Shown here piece by piece: positions 1-6,778 of a DNA stretch of 10,612 nt (positions are counted from its first letter, which is position 1; each line of letters opens with the position of its first letter). Source of the stretch: JBCBEX01 sp038528235 (GTDB taxonomy: Bacteria; Bacteroidota; Rhodothermia; Rhodothermales; Rubricoccaceae); the NCBI GenBank assembly GCA_038528235.1, contig JBCBEX010000117.1:1-10612 (forward strand). Reading direction: 5' to 3'. The notes under the pieces were generated by a model. The model was not told the DNA's origin and made no database searches. It saw nothing but the letters and a program-made list of their open reading frames with translations. A program made the translations under genes and the position numbers.

Positions 1-782
1 GGGGCGTAGTTGGAGAGGAGCAGGCTCCCGTAGCCGGGGCCCCAGCGGTTCTGGTCGCGCCCGAAGCGCGCCTCGAAGTGCTTCGAATCGAAGCCGACGA
101 CGCCAGAGACGAGCCAGTAGTCGTACGTGTCGCCGTTGTCGAAGTCACGCTCGCCGATGCGCTCGCCGAAGGGGCGGTAGTCGGGGCTCTCGTCCGCGAC
201 AGCCCCCAGCGGGAGCGTGTACTGGTTGTCCATCACCCGGGACTCGACGAAGATCTTGGTGGTCTCCGATAGGTCCACGTGCCCTGCGACGCGGAAGCCG
301 CGTGTGTTGCGGAGCGTCGTGACCTGGTCGCCGAACGCGCTCGCGGCGCCGGTCTGCCGGGCGCTGCCGAGGGAGAGGTAGGCGAGTGGCTCGGCCTGGA
401 ACGCGTAGTCTTCGCCCGTCGCGGAGATAAACGAGCGGCCGTCGCGGTAGAGCGCTGGCGCGTAGTCACGCACGAAGCCGACGCTTGCGCCCGGGGTGTC
501 GCCGCGATACTCGGCCAGCAGGCGCCGGTCCGTGGTTGTCATGGCGGCCCGCGCTTCTTCTGAGTCGGCGAGGCGTGTGAGGTACTCCTGGGCCTGGTAG
601 GCCGAGAGCGGCTGGTTGGTCACGAACGCTCCCGGCAGCAGCCCGCGCGTGTGCTGCCGCAGCAGAAACTCGTGCACGTCGTCGTTGATCTGGAGCAGGC
701 CTTCGGTCTGGGCCGAGGCCCCGGGCGCGAGCGCGAGGAGGGCAACGAGGCAACCCGCGGCAAAGCGGAAGAGGGGGCGCAT
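1..782 (-). CDS. Wzi-like outer-membrane beta-barrel protein (partial, C-terminus outside window)
   Basis: The frame is open from an ATG at 782 to the left edge, giving 260 residues with no stop, so the C-terminal part is missing. The N-terminus is a clear Sec signal peptide: basic MRPLFR, a hydrophobic stretch, then ASA-Q with cleavage expected after residue 24. The mature part has alternating aromatic and polar segments typical of beta strands. Near the left edge is GRDQNRWGPGYGSLLLSN, which closely resembles the GRxxxxWGPG..SLLLS signature of the capsule-assembly Wzi family. Wzi proteins are outer-membrane barrels that help hold capsular polysaccharide at the surface; in Bacteroidota many homologues have no proven role. 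No capsule or polysaccharide genes are visible nearby, so a capsule function is inferred from family only. The gene follows glycerate kinase on the same strand after 148 bp, where I see no terminator. No Shine-Dalgarno precedes the ATG. Confidence 0.82.
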   Translation of the reverse strand, partial: MRPLFRFAAGCLVALLALAPGASAQTEGLLQINDDVHEFLLRQHTRGLLPGAFVTNQPLSAYQAQEYLTRLADSEEARAAMTTTDRRLLAEYRGDTPGASVGFVRDYAPALYRDGRSFISATGEDYAFQAEPLAYLSLGSARQTGAASAFGDQVTTLRNTRGFRVAGHVDLSETTKIFVESRVMDNQYTLPLGAVADESPDYRPFGERIGERDFDNGDTYDYWLVSGVVGFDSKHFEARFGRDQNRWGPGYGSLLLSNYA

Positions 783-930
783 ACCAAGAAGACTGGGTGG
801 CGGAGGACAGTCGCGGGCTGCGGACGTGCAGCGTGGCAGGATACGCAAAGAACGCGCCGAGACTGGACCGAGACGAAGGCGGAGCCTCGTAGTTTCGACT
901 GGACTTGACGCGCGAAACGCCGGGGCCTCG

Positions 931-2241
931 CTACGCGACGAGCGCCACGTGCAGGTCCATCACGTTTGTGTGGGTCGGGCCAGGGCGAAGCAGCCCGCCA
1001 GCGGTGTCGTCGAGCCCAGCGAGCCGGTCAAAAAAGGAATACGCGTCGTTGTTTGCGAGGTGCGCTCGGGCGTCGAGGCCGTGGCGCTGGGCAGCCGAGA
1101 CTGTGTGCGGCGTGGCCCAGGCTCCAGCGGCGTCCGTCGGCCCATCGATGCCGTCCGTGCCCCCGCACAGCACAACGAGGTCGCCAAGGCCCTGGTCGAG
1201 CGCTAAGGCGGCAGCCAGGGCGGTTTCTTGGTTCCGACCGCCCCGACCTGTCCCGGTGAGCGTGACGGTCGGCTCGCCGCTCCAGAGCAGCGCGGTCGGG
1301 CCTGCGTGACCGAGTGCCGCTCGCGTATGCGCCGCGCCCACCTCCCGGGCTTCGCCCGCCATGCTATCGGTGACCACGACGACGGCATAGCCACGGGCAC
1401 GTGCTTCCGCTGCGGCCGCGTCGAGTGCGTCGCGGTTGGAGCCGAGGAGCAGGGTGTGAGCCCCGTCTAGGCGCTCGTCGGACGGCGTCAGCGGCACGCC
1501 CACGTCCGAGTCGAGGTGCGCCGCGACGGGCGCAGGGAGTCGGCTCCAGAGGTGGGCCTGGTGTAGGTGGGCGCGCACCTCGGCGCGTGTCGTGGCGTCG
1601 CCTACGGTGGGGCCGCTGGCGATGCTCGCGAGGTCGTTGCCGACGACGTCGGACAGGACGAGCGCAACGATAGGGGTCGGGTGGGCGGCTGCGGCGAGGC
1701 GCCCCCCGCTGATGCGCGAGACGTGCTTGCGCACGGCGTTCATGATGTGGATGGGCAGGCCGCTGGCGAGGAGACAGCGGTTGAGCACCTGCAAGTCGCG
1801 GAGCGCAATGCCGTCGGGGGGACAGGTCCAGAGCGCGGAGCCGCCGCCAGAAAGGAGCACGAGGACGAGGTGGCTGTCGGCTGCCGCCGCGACACAGCCG
1901 AGGGCGGCGCGTGCGGCCTCGGCGCTTGCCTCGTCAGGGACGGGGTGCCCTGCGGTGCGGACGCGGATCTGTCGCGGGGCCTGGAGCCCGGGCGGAAACG
2001 TCTCCGGATAGCCATGCGGCACCACCACGCTGCCAGCGAACGGCACGGTTGGGTACTGCGCTTCGAGGGCGCCCGCCATCGCCATGGACGCCTTCCCGGC
2101 ACCGACGACGGTGACGGTTCCGAAGCTGTCGAGCGGCTGCCCGAGCACAGCCTGTGCGTCGAACCGGGCCACGACGGCGGGCGCTTGCACCGCGCTTACA
2201 GCGGCGTCATACAGAGCATGGGCATCGGCGACGAGATCCAT
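931..2241 (-). CDS. glycerate 2-kinase, GckA/TtuD (MOFRL) family
   Basis: This 436-residue protein is full length for the type-2 glycerate kinase family (about 420-450). It should phosphorylate D-glycerate with ATP to 2-phosphoglycerate in the cytoplasm, feeding glycolysis from glycerate, serine or glyoxylate breakdown. The family signatures occur in order: GAGKAS (47-52, with the likely catalytic Lys50), AGHPVPD (97-103), LLSGGGSALW (129-138), a KHxSxISGGRLA segment (172-183), SDVVGNDLASIASGPT (197-212), GEPTV (322-326), GTGRGGRNQE (330-339), GTDGIDGPTDAAGA (361-374), NNDAYSFF (397-404) and GPTHTNVMDL (421-430). The second half of the list is the C-terminal MOFRL domain. All key motifs look intact. 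The ATG at 2241 lies 56 bp after the upstream same-strand pilin-like gene, so co-transcription is possible, but the three genes of this block share no obvious pathway. An overlapping ATG seven bases upstream is out of frame. Confidence 0.95.
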   Translation of the reverse strand: MDLVADAHALYDAAVSAVQAPAVVARFDAQAVLGQPLDSFGTVTVVGAGKASMAMAGALEAQYPTVPFAGSVVVPHGYPETFPPGLQAPRQIRVRTAGHPVPDEASAEAARAALGCVAAAADSHLVLVLLSGGGSALWTCPPDGIALRDLQVLNRCLLASGLPIHIMNAVRKHVSRISGGRLAAAAHPTPIVALVLSDVVGNDLASIASGPTVGDATTRAEVRAHLHQAHLWSRLPAPVAAHLDSDVGVPLTPSDERLDGAHTLLLGSNRDALDAAAAEARARGYAVVVVTDSMAGEAREVGAAHTRAALGHAGPTALLWSGEPTVTLTGTGRGGRNQETALAAALALDQGLGDLVVLCGGTDGIDGPTDAAGAWATPHTVSAAQRHGLDARAHLANNDAYSFFDRLAGLDDTAGGLLRPGPTHTNVMDLHVALVA

Positions 2242-2297
2242 CGGACATGCGAGGGCAACGGGACACAGCCCAAGCTACCTCGCGCAGCGCCCCACTG

Positions 2298-2789
2298 CTA
2301 CCAGCCCTCACACACGTCGGGGGTGTCGACGAGGTCGACCCAGTCCCAGGTGCCGCTGCCATCCTCCTGGGCATTGATCGCCCGACGTATCTGGATGCAC
2401 TTACCGCCAGAGCCGTTGAAGCGCACTTGGATGCGCAGATCCGGAAAGTCCGTCGAGTAGTAATCCATCAGCGGGATCTCAGTCGCCACCGAGTCGAAGC
2501 CGAAGAAGCCGTAGCGGGTGCCGCCGAGCTGCTGCACCTCGTCGTACTTCGGGTAGCCGAGTTGGTCGAGCGAGAGCCGCGAGAAGTAGGGCGTGTCGCG
2601 CCCGCCTCCCATGGCGTCGGCCTTCTCCTTCCAGAGCAGCACGTCGCTGGCAACCCGCATCGACTCAGCCGTCATGCGGTCAAAGCTGCTTTGCCGGTCG
2701 TGGGCGCGGTACATCTGCATTCCGACCACGAAGGCGATCATGGAGATGATCACGCCGAAGACGATCAGCATGAGGTTGTTGCTGCCCAT
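2298..2789 (-). CDS. small membrane-anchored pilin-like protein, function unknown
   Basis: This 163-residue protein starts MGSNN, followed directly by one hydrophobic helix (about residues 6-26). A long amphipathic stretch (27-58) with alternating charges comes next, then a soluble aromatic-rich domain. The layout resembles a mature type IV pilin or pseudopilin: an N-terminal membrane helix continuing into an amphipathic alpha-helix, then a globular head. Two cysteines near the C-terminus (Cys131 and Cys160) enclose a 28-residue segment, reminiscent of the disulfide-closed D-region of pilins. However, the basic leader, the peptidase site and the +5 glutamate of canonical prepilins are absent. 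I recall similar leaderless N-termini in uncharacterised Bacteroidota/Rhodothermales proteins, but that cannot be checked here. No pilus assembly genes are in the window. It heads a minus-strand block, 56 bp before glycerate kinase. The coding call is firm; the pilin link is structural inference only. Confidence 0.8.
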   Translation of the reverse strand: MGSNNLMLIVFGVIISMIAFVVGMQMYRAHDRQSSFDRMTAESMRVASDVLLWKEKADAMGGGRDTPYFSRLSLDQLGYPKYDEVQQLGGTRYGFFGFDSVATEIPLMDYYSTDFPDLRIQVRFNGSGGKCIQIRRAINAQEDGSGTWDWVDLVDTPDVCEGW

Positions 2790-3109
2790 TGGACACGGTG
2801 GTTAAGATGGAGGACGAGTGCTTGCACAAAGACACAAAACGTGCCGCTGCAATCCAGAGGCAGCAGATGGTATAGGAAGCGCTACGTCCGGCCACGATGA
2901 CTGCGGGCGGCGTCGCGAGGGTGAACAGCGGAACAGGAGTGGCGTGGTACGCTGTCCGAAAACGCGACAGCATGGCCAAGGCAATAGCGCCCTGTTCATC
3001 CGGTCAGGCTGGTGTTTCAAGACGCCTCGTCGTAGATTCGCCCCGCCTGAGCTAACGCTTACGAGAGCGTCCCTCCGGACACTCGTTCCTTCACCCAACT
3101 CTAGCCCCA
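2790..3109. other. divergent intergenic region (320 bp) with nested inverted repeats
   Basis: This non-coding stretch separates the minus-strand pilin-like gene from the plus-strand YccA-like gene, so it should hold promoters for both. I see no convincing gene in it. Two short inverted repeats are nested: GAACAGG (2931-2937) with CCTGTTC (2991-2997), enclosing GCTGTC (2951-2956) with GACAGC (2966-2971). These arms are short enough to arise by chance. Partial matches to the Bacteroidota promoter (-7 TAnnTTTG) occur on both strands but lack a correctly spaced -33 element, so no promoter is called. Confidence 0.5.
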
Positions 3110-3811
3110 ATGAACACGGCAGTCTCGCAGCTTCCCGTCTCCGCAATCGACGCCGATGCCCGCGCGTCCTTTGTCCTGCGGACCTACATCCACCTCTTCG
3201 GCGCGATCCTGCTCTTCGTCGCCATCGAGGCCTACATCTTCACCAGCGGCCTCGCTGAGCCCATCGCGACCACGCTCCTGAACATGCCGGGAGGCTGGCT
3301 CGTGGTACTCGGCGGCTTCGTGGTGGTGAGCTGGATCGCGAGCCGCGTGGCCGCAACGGCGTCCAGTTCCTTCGCGCAGTATGCCGCGCTCGGCGGCTTT
3401 GTCCTCGCCGAGGCGATCATCTTCGTGCCGCTGCTGTTCATGGCGGCCTACTACTCCGGCGACCCTGGCATGATCAACAAGGCAGCGTGGGTCACGCTCA
3501 TGGGCTTCACGGGCCTCACGGCCATCGCGGTGGTCACCCGCAAGGACTTCTCGTTCCTGGGTGGGCTGCTCCGCTGGGGCTTCATCGTCGCCATCGTGTT
3601 GATCGTGGCGGGCGTCCTCTTCAGCTTCGAACTCGGCACCTTCTTCGCCGTGGCCATGATCGGGCTCGCTGGCGCTGCCATCCTCTACGACACCTCGAAC
3701 ATCCTGCACCACTACCCCGAGGACAAGCACGTGGCGGCCTCGCTGCAGCTCTTCGCCTCGGTTGCGCTGATGTTCTGGTACGTCCTGAGCCTCTTCCTCA
3801 GCCGCGACTAG
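3110..3811 (+). CDS. Bax inhibitor-1/YccA family integral membrane protein
   Basis: This 233-residue protein has seven hydrophobic segments at about 26-46, 62-81, 91-113, 124-143, 153-172, 176-194 and 209-229, the topology and length usual for the Bax inhibitor-1 (TMBIM) superfamily. The segment AILYDTSNILHHY (190-202) matches the conserved end of TM6, with Asp194 at the family's invariant acidic position. The second, TM7 aspartate that forms the pH-sensing pair in YetJ-type calcium-leak channels is not seen: SLQLF (211-215) has Phe where Asp is expected. This makes the protein look more like E. coli YccA, which binds the membrane protease FtsH and limits degradation of SecY. A role in inner-membrane quality control is therefore the best inference, and ion leak is less likely. 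It starts at ATG 3110 with no Shine-Dalgarno, is transcribed alone, and ends 202 bp before a converging histidine kinase gene. Confidence 0.92.
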   Translation: MNTAVSQLPVSAIDADARASFVLRTYIHLFGAILLFVAIEAYIFTSGLAEPIATTLLNMPGGWLVVLGGFVVVSWIASRVAATASSSFAQYAALGGFVLAEAIIFVPLLFMAAYYSGDPGMINKAAWVTLMGFTGLTAIAVVTRKDFSFLGGLLRWGFIVAIVLIVAGVLFSFELGTFFAVAMIGLAGAAILYDTSNILHHYPEDKHVAASLQLFASVALMFWYVLSLFLSRD

Positions 3812-3888
3812 GCACGCGCGCAGCCACAGCAAGTCTGGTGGCGAGCGCTTGCGACGCGCGATGTCAGCAAGGCGCCTGAGACGGGCAA

Positions 3889-3922
3889 TCTCCGCCGGCC
3901 CTCAATGCGAGGCCGGCGGGGA
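3889..3922. terminator. GC-rich hairpin between convergent genes
   Basis: An exact 9-bp inverted repeat, CCGCCGGCC (3892-3900) and GGCCGGCGG (3911-3919), encloses a 10-base loop. Three further pairs (3889-3891 with 3920-3922, one of them G-T) extend the stem to 12 bp. It lies 77 bp past the stop of the YccA-like gene and 91 bp past the stop of the histidine kinase on the other strand, the expected place for a shared bidirectional terminator. Neither side has a run of T, so it is not a classical intrinsic terminator; it may act as a 3'-end-stabilising stem or with a termination factor. Confidence 0.6.
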
Positions 3923-4013
3923 GTCGGAAAGCCTGCGCACTGGTCGCTACAGGCGCGAAGCAGTGCAGGCAAACGCTGGGCGCTCCCGTCTCACAGCGTC
4001 GTCCACGCCCGCT

Positions 4014-6383
4014 TCAGAGTGCGTCGGCGCTTGCCACGGCAACGGGGAGCTTGAGCGTCACGCGCGTCCCGGCGTCCTTCTCGCTCTCGATGGCAAGCGA
4101 GCCGTCCATCGCATCCACGAGGCGCTTCACGATCGCGAGGCCAAGGCCTGAGCCGTCGTAGTTGCGGTTGAGGCGGTGGTCCTCCTGCGTGAACGGCTCG
4201 AAGAGCCCGCTGACAAACTCCTCGGCGATGCCGCAGCCGGTGTCCTCCACAACGCAGACGACCGCGTCCGTGTCGAGCCGTGTGGTGAGCGCGACGTAGC
4301 CTGTGTCGGTGAACTTGACCGCGTTCGAAAGGAGCTGCTCCACGACCTGCTCGATGCGGTAGGGGTCGCCGAGCACGACGGGTTGGGCGGGGTCTCGATC
4401 CCAGCGGAAGGCGACGCCCTTTGAGTCAAGATCCATCCGGGCGCGGTGCGCCACGCGCTCAGTGATGTCGTGGAAGAACACGGGCGAGTGCTGGAGCCGG
4501 AGCGCGCCCGTCTCCAGCTTCGAGAGGTCGAAGAGGTCGTTGACGAGCCGGAGTGCGCGGCGGGCGTTCTCCTGGATGACCTCCACAAACTCGATGACCG
4601 GAGGCGGGACCACGACCTCGCCGTCTCCTTCGAGTTCGCGCACTTCCTCGCGGAGTAGTTCCGAGAAGCCGTTGATCGCGCCGAGCGGAGTGCGGACCTC
4701 GTGGCTCATCGTGGACATGAACGCGGTCTTGGCCTGGCTGGCGCGCTCGGCGGCGACTTTGGCTTGCAGGATCGAGGCGTTGGCCTGCTTTTGCTCGGTG
4801 ACGTCGGCGAGGATGCCGCCGATCACGAGGCGGTCAGCCGCGTCGTAGGCGGGGGTGGCGCGCTCGCGCATCCAGCGGACGGCGCCGTCGGCGCGGCGCA
4901 CGCGGTAGTCGAGGGTGCTCTCGCGGCCAACGCGGAGCTGCGCCTCATGGGCAGCAAAAGCCGCACGGTCGTCGGCGTGGACGAGGTCGTGGGTCCAGTT
5001 GACGCCGCCATCGCCGAGGGGGATGGTGAGCTGTTCGACGGCCAAGCCGACGAGGGCCTCCATCTGGTGCGTCACGAACTCGTAGCGCCGTGCGGGCGCG
5101 CCCGACTGGCCATCGCCACCCGCATCCAGCACTGGCGCGTAGGTGAAGCTGAAGAGGCCATCGTCGAGTCCATCGACGGTTTGCCGAAACCGCGTCTCGG
5201 CTCGGCTCCAGGCCCACAGGGTCTCGAACAGCCCAGTAAGCTGGCTCAGCGCGAGGCGCTCGGCGCGCTGCCACGGCGGAACCAGGGCATCCCACCCGAG
5301 GAGGACCACGCCGATCCGATCCTCGTCGTCGAGGAAGGGGACGAGGATCGCCTGCTCGGCGTCGAGCCCGGTGAGGAGCGCGGCAGCCGCCTCGGTGGCC
5401 TGGTCGCGGGTGACGCGTAGGAACGCACCTTCGGCCAGGAGGGACCAGTCCCCGGCAGCAAGCCGAATCGGACGGGGCTTGCTGGCCTGGGCGGTCCAGT
5501 CGGCGCTCGTGACCAACTCGCCTGCCTCGACGGGGAGAAGCACCTGGGCCCGGTCGGCGAGCGTCGCAAGCCCGAGGATGCGGGCGGCCTCGTCGAGGAA
5601 GTCGGCCTGCTCGGGCGACGAGAGGGCCGCCTGGCGGAGCGCTGGTTCGGCCTGGTCGTAGCGCGCGCGCACCCGCAGCGTCTCTTCGCGCTCGCGCTGC
5701 TCCGTCACGTCGAGGGCCATCACCACGCCGCCGACGAGCCCCTCGTCCGGATGGTGGACGGGCGAGCCGTAGACGAAGAGGGTCCGCCGTTCGCCGTCGT
5801 GCCGCCTGAGTACGATCTCGTGCTCCTCGAAGCCGACGGCCTCCTCCAGCATCGCCGTGAGGAGATCGATGAGTTGAGCGTCGACGCCGTCTACATCGAA
5901 GACGTTGAGGCCGAGCCACACCTCGTCTTCGGCCTCGCCAGTCATCTGGAGAAAGTGGTGGTTGGCGAACGTGACAACGCCCGCCGCGTCGAGATGGAGC
6001 ACACCGATCGGGCTCTGCTCCAGGAACGTCTGGTGGAACGCCTCGCCGGTCCACAACGGGGCCGCTGCGGACACCAGCACCGCGTCGATGAACCCGGTGT
6101 CGCCGTCTGGGACAAAGCGAACCTCGACGGGCCGCTCGCTGCCGCCGAGGGCGAGCCGAACGAACGCACGCGCGGTCTGACCAGTCGTCGCGGTGCTCCA
6201 GGCCTGCTCGAAGCCGACGCGGTCGTCAGGGTGCATCGCACCGCGCCACACGTCGGGGTCGAGGGCACGGGTCGGACCACCGGCGAGCGCTGCGGCCTCG
6301 GCGTTGGCGTGGCTCACGCTCCCGTCGAGGGCAAAGCGAAGGAGCGGGACGGGAAGCTGCTCAGCGAACGCGGCGCAGGGCAT
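4014..6383 (-). CDS. cytoplasmic multi-PAS sensor histidine kinase
   Basis: Starting at ATG 6383 this is a 789-residue kinase without membrane segments. Domains in order: a PAS domain (about 1-110), a second PAS/PAC (about 115-235, ending in LDVTEQ), a GAF-like module (about 245-395), a third PAS_3-type domain with PAC (about 400-535, ending ILADVTEQKQ), HisKA with MSHEVRTPL carrying the phosphoacceptor His561, and a HATPase domain. ATP-site motifs are intact: N-box LLSNAVKF (Asn687), G1 DTGCGI (714-719), F-box FEPF and G2 GSGLGLAIVK (744-753). It should autophosphorylate in response to a cytoplasmic cue, possibly small-molecule, redox or light, but no cofactor site can be assigned. There is no receiver domain and no response regulator in the window, so it is an orphan kinase. 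A TTG codon at 6464 would add 27 residues; I prefer the ATG because the first PAS begins right after it. The octamer array lies upstream. Confidence 0.93.
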   Translation of the reverse strand: MPCAAFAEQLPVPLLRFALDGSVSHANAEAAALAGGPTRALDPDVWRGAMHPDDRVGFEQAWSTATTGQTARAFVRLALGGSERPVEVRFVPDGDTGFIDAVLVSAAAPLWTGEAFHQTFLEQSPIGVLHLDAAGVVTFANHHFLQMTGEAEDEVWLGLNVFDVDGVDAQLIDLLTAMLEEAVGFEEHEIVLRRHDGERRTLFVYGSPVHHPDEGLVGGVVMALDVTEQREREETLRVRARYDQAEPALRQAALSSPEQADFLDEAARILGLATLADRAQVLLPVEAGELVTSADWTAQASKPRPIRLAAGDWSLLAEGAFLRVTRDQATEAAAALLTGLDAEQAILVPFLDDEDRIGVVLLGWDALVPPWQRAERLALSQLTGLFETLWAWSRAETRFRQTVDGLDDGLFSFTYAPVLDAGGDGQSGAPARRYEFVTHQMEALVGLAVEQLTIPLGDGGVNWTHDLVHADDRAAFAAHEAQLRVGRESTLDYRVRRADGAVRWMRERATPAYDAADRLVIGGILADVTEQKQANASILQAKVAAERASQAKTAFMSTMSHEVRTPLGAINGFSELLREEVRELEGDGEVVVPPPVIEFVEVIQENARRALRLVNDLFDLSKLETGALRLQHSPVFFHDITERVAHRARMDLDSKGVAFRWDRDPAQPVVLGDPYRIEQVVEQLLSNAVKFTDTGYVALTTRLDTDAVVCVVEDTGCGIAEEFVSGLFEPFTQEDHRLNRNYDGSGLGLAIVKRLVDAMDGSLAIESEKDAGTRVTLKLPVAVASADAL

Positions 6384-6410
6384 AGTTGGGGTGAAATCGT
6401 AGCGGAACGT

Positions 6411-6426
6411 GGCAGCCGTGGCTGCC
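6411..6426. repeat. 16-bp perfect inverted repeat ahead of the histidine kinase
   Basis: GGCAGCC and GGCTGCC arms of 7 bp flank a 2-base GT spacer. The element sits 27 bp upstream of the kinase ATG (6383). With so short a spacer it fits a dimeric regulator site better than a hairpin. It would be coding if the TTG start at 6464 were used. No regulator family can be assigned. Confidence 0.4.
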
Positions 6427-6551
6427 AGGGAGGGGGAGCCGTGCGAGGGCAAAAAGAGCGCCAAGCCAAGAGCAGTGCGGACGTGTCGCGGTGGGAAGGT
6501 GCTGCAGTGCAGGAGTAGGACTTGACGGTAGCGCAGGGCACGGGCACCTTC

Positions 6552-6615
6552 CTCACCGCCTCACCGCCTCACCGCCTCACCGCCTCACCGCCTCACCGCC
6601 TCACCGCCTCACCAA
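6552..6615. repeat. octanucleotide tandem array, left segment (unit CTCACCGC)
   Basis: Seven exact copies of CTCACCGC (6552-6607) are followed by a variant unit CTCACCAA (6608-6615), which abuts the assembly gap. The unit is 8 bases with no spacers, so this is a simple tandem repeat and not a CRISPR. On the minus strand the unit reads GCGGTGAG and contains TGA. The segment lies in the 372-bp region between the transporter stop (6756) and the kinase start (6383). The remainder of that region up to the kinase (6384-6551) holds only the 16-bp palindrome at 6411-6426 and no gene I can support. Confidence 0.95.
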
Positions 6616-6712
6616 NNNNNNNNNNNNNNNNNNNNNNNNNNNNNNNNNNNNNNNNNNNNNNNNNNNNNNNNNNNNNNNNNNNNNNNNNNNNNNNNNNNNN
6701 NNNNNNNNNNNN
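6616..6712. other. assembly gap (97 N) inside the octamer array
   Basis: A run of 97 undetermined bases interrupts the tandem array. The identical 64-bp block (seven CTCACCGC plus CTCACCAA) stands on both sides, and only on the right does CTCACCAA continue into unique sequence (CATCC). The gap is therefore most likely a scaffolding join between contigs ending in the same repeat, and its true length and the copy number are unknown. Confidence 0.95.
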
Positions 6713-6714
6713 CC

Positions 6715-6778
6715 CTCACCGCCTCACCGCCTCACCGCCTCACCGCCTCACCGCCTCACCGCCTCACCGCCTCACCAA
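6715..6778. repeat. octanucleotide tandem array, right segment overlapping the transporter 3' end
   Basis: Seven exact CTCACCGC units (6715-6770) and a terminal CTCACCAA (6771-6778) continue into unique sequence. The transporter coding sequence enters the array from the right: its final residues GEAVRR and its TGA stop (6756-6758) are encoded by repeat units. Because 8 is not divisible by 3, three successive units place TGA in all three minus-strand frames, while the plus strand stays open in every frame. Adding or losing units to the left of 6756 would not alter the transporter protein. Confidence 0.95.

Noticed and set aside
1567..2460. A 297-residue plus-strand frame opposite glycerate kinase
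   Set aside because: It is antisense to a gene with a full set of family motifs and has no recognisable domain.
2827..2852. Bacteroidota-type promoter for the pilin-like gene (minus strand TGTCTTTG as -7 box, TTGC as -33)
   Set aside because: The -7 box has a mismatch at its second base and the spacing to the upstream element is only about 14 bases.
3015..3040. Promoter for the YccA-like gene (TTTC and TAGATTCG)
   Set aside because: Both boxes deviate from TTTG/TAnnTTTG and the 14-base spacing is too short.
3101..3832. A 243-residue minus-strand frame opposite the YccA-like gene
   Set aside because: It is a charged, E/H/R-rich low-complexity product typical of antisense frames in GC-rich DNA; the plus-strand frame is a recognisable seven-helix protein.
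6552..6778. Possible CRISPR array
   Set aside because: The 8-base units are directly adjacent with no spacers, and no cas genes are present.
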